From positions 35,641,874 to 35,705,873 of the forward strand of contig JAIOJX010000003.1 of assembly GCA_022376925.1 (NCBI GenBank): a stretch of DNA of 64,000 bases, written 5' to 3'. The position numbers and the translations under genes are program-made. The notes beneath the pieces are model-generated. The model was not told the DNA's origin and did no database searches. It saw only the letters and a program-made list of their open reading frames with translations. Positions 63,213-64,000 of the stretch are shown here, one piece after another (the first letter of the stretch is position 1; every line of letters starts with the position of its first letter). This DNA is from Tragulus kanchil. Lineage: Eukaryota > Chordata > Mammalia > Artiodactyla > Tragulidae.

Positions 63213-64000
63213 ATAAACCTTGTTGAATAAGCAATAGAGGCTGACATTTTTCCTATCTTTTTTACATTTTGCTATGCAGATATGTTTCGATAAATTAGAT
63301 CCAAGGAACACTGAAAAGATGGGGAAATAGATGAAACTGTCAGTGACAGCCACTTTACTTCAGAGGGCTCAAGCATCTTCAATCCCCAGAATTCTAATTT
63401 CATCTGTTTATGTTTGTGCACTCTACAGCCTTCCTTTCTGAGATGGTGTCAAAATTTCAGGATTTCCGGTCTCCACCCTTGAGTGTATTTTTTCCAAGTT
63501 CTGAACAGACTTTTTCTCACATTTTTCTGATAATCTAATTTGCCAAGATTGTTATGTCTATGCTGTAAATTGGAGTCTGATATTTTGTCTTATTTTTGTA
63601 CATAAGAAACAGAATTGAGTCTTTCAGAAAACAGTTATATAAAAATTAGTCCATGAGCTAATGCTTCTCATTAAAGAGAACTTTCATCGTATGATGGGAG
63701 CTACCCTGGCCAATGTATTTTACCAGGGATAACTATTATTAGATGAAAAGATATTTAACTTCTATGTAATACTAACATGGAAACGACTTCAAGTAGACAT
63801 AACTAATCATCTTATACTTTGAGAACAGAGAAACCCCATGTGGTACCTTCCTGACATTTTTTCCTTCACTCTTAGGAGAGGAAAAGACAGAGAAGATACT
63901 GAGAAAGTATTACAAATTTCCTAAAGATCAGAAACCTGGAAATGCAAACAAATACCATCCATTTAAATAACCCAGACAGTCCAAGAAGGAAAATACGCTG
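63213..64000. other. No recognised element
   Basis: AT-rich single-copy sequence to the window end. A weak terminal-exon-like segment lies at 63873-63968 (acceptor-like tract plus 30 open codons). No further duplication is visible, but one could start beyond 64000. Confidence 0.4.

Noticed and set aside
1..64000. CRISPR array, phage, plasmid or bacterial operon
   Set aside because: No short regularly spaced repeats with unique spacers, no operon-like coding density, and abundant ruminant retroposons throughout.

Overview
This window is intergenic or deep-intronic DNA from a ruminant, most likely a bovid or close relative. The organism call rests on repeat content: about 14 independent Bov-tA SINEs, BovB RTE-type LINE sequence, CHR-type tRNA-Glu SINEs, and L1 copies with the 3' end I know from ruminant L1s. 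Older eutherian repeats (MIR, L2, L1M-like pieces) lie between them. I find no convincing protein-coding gene, rRNA, tRNA gene or CRISPR. The only clear coding homology is L1 ORF2 debris.

The dominant feature is not biological annotation but layout. From end to end the window is broken by 24 direct, head-to-tail duplications. Each copies about 1.07-1.20 kb with near-identity. The junctions (about 169, 3350, 5345, 7169, 10447, 13620, 17949, 21031, 23370, 25964, 28092, 30145, 32097, 36063, 38462, 41622, 43416, 45328, 47389, 49541, 53162, 56982, 60161 and 62010) fall at irregular 1.8-4.3 kb spacing and ignore sequence content, yet the copy offset is nearly constant. Mismatches and indels cluster where one copy stops and the next starts, and in homopolymers. 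The simplest reading is a run of overlapping sequence pieces joined without merging their ~1.1 kb overlaps, i.e. an assembly artefact. Collapsing them would remove about 26 kb and leave about 38 kb. Every repeat count in this window must be corrected for this.

Real structure beneath the artefact, left to right: an L1 3' end split by a BovB-tail SINE and a GATA microsatellite (0.25-0.66 kb); two Bov-tA SINEs (1.55-2.02 kb); an L1 ORF2-derived fossil from 9.1 to 12.75 kb interrupted by BovB and an older repeat; a well-preserved 5'-truncated antisense L1 with a perfect 17-bp target-site duplication (15.74-17.66 kb); SINEs and L1M tail at 19.2-19.9 kb; a largely single-copy stretch at 20-24.4 kb with a small cluster of AP-1/CCAAT-like motifs; SINE-studded sequence to 31 kb; a threefold nest at 33.6-34.7 kb (CHR SINE, containing a BovB-tail SINE, containing a solo class I-type LTR with 4-bp target-site duplication), with another CHR inserted at the same target next to it; L1/L2 remnants and Bov-tA SINEs at 40-46 kb; a 53-bp perfect mirror repeat inside an inverted repeat at 50.9 kb; and unannotated DNA at 54.5-59 kb and 63.2-64 kb.

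The most interesting candidate biology is a CHR-related SINE subfamily, present as five independent insertions (8.8, 46.7, 48.5, 52.8 and 59.3 kb). It has a body and C-rich 3' tract I cannot assign to a standard cattle SINE, and a GC-rich hairpin retained in at least four of the five copies.
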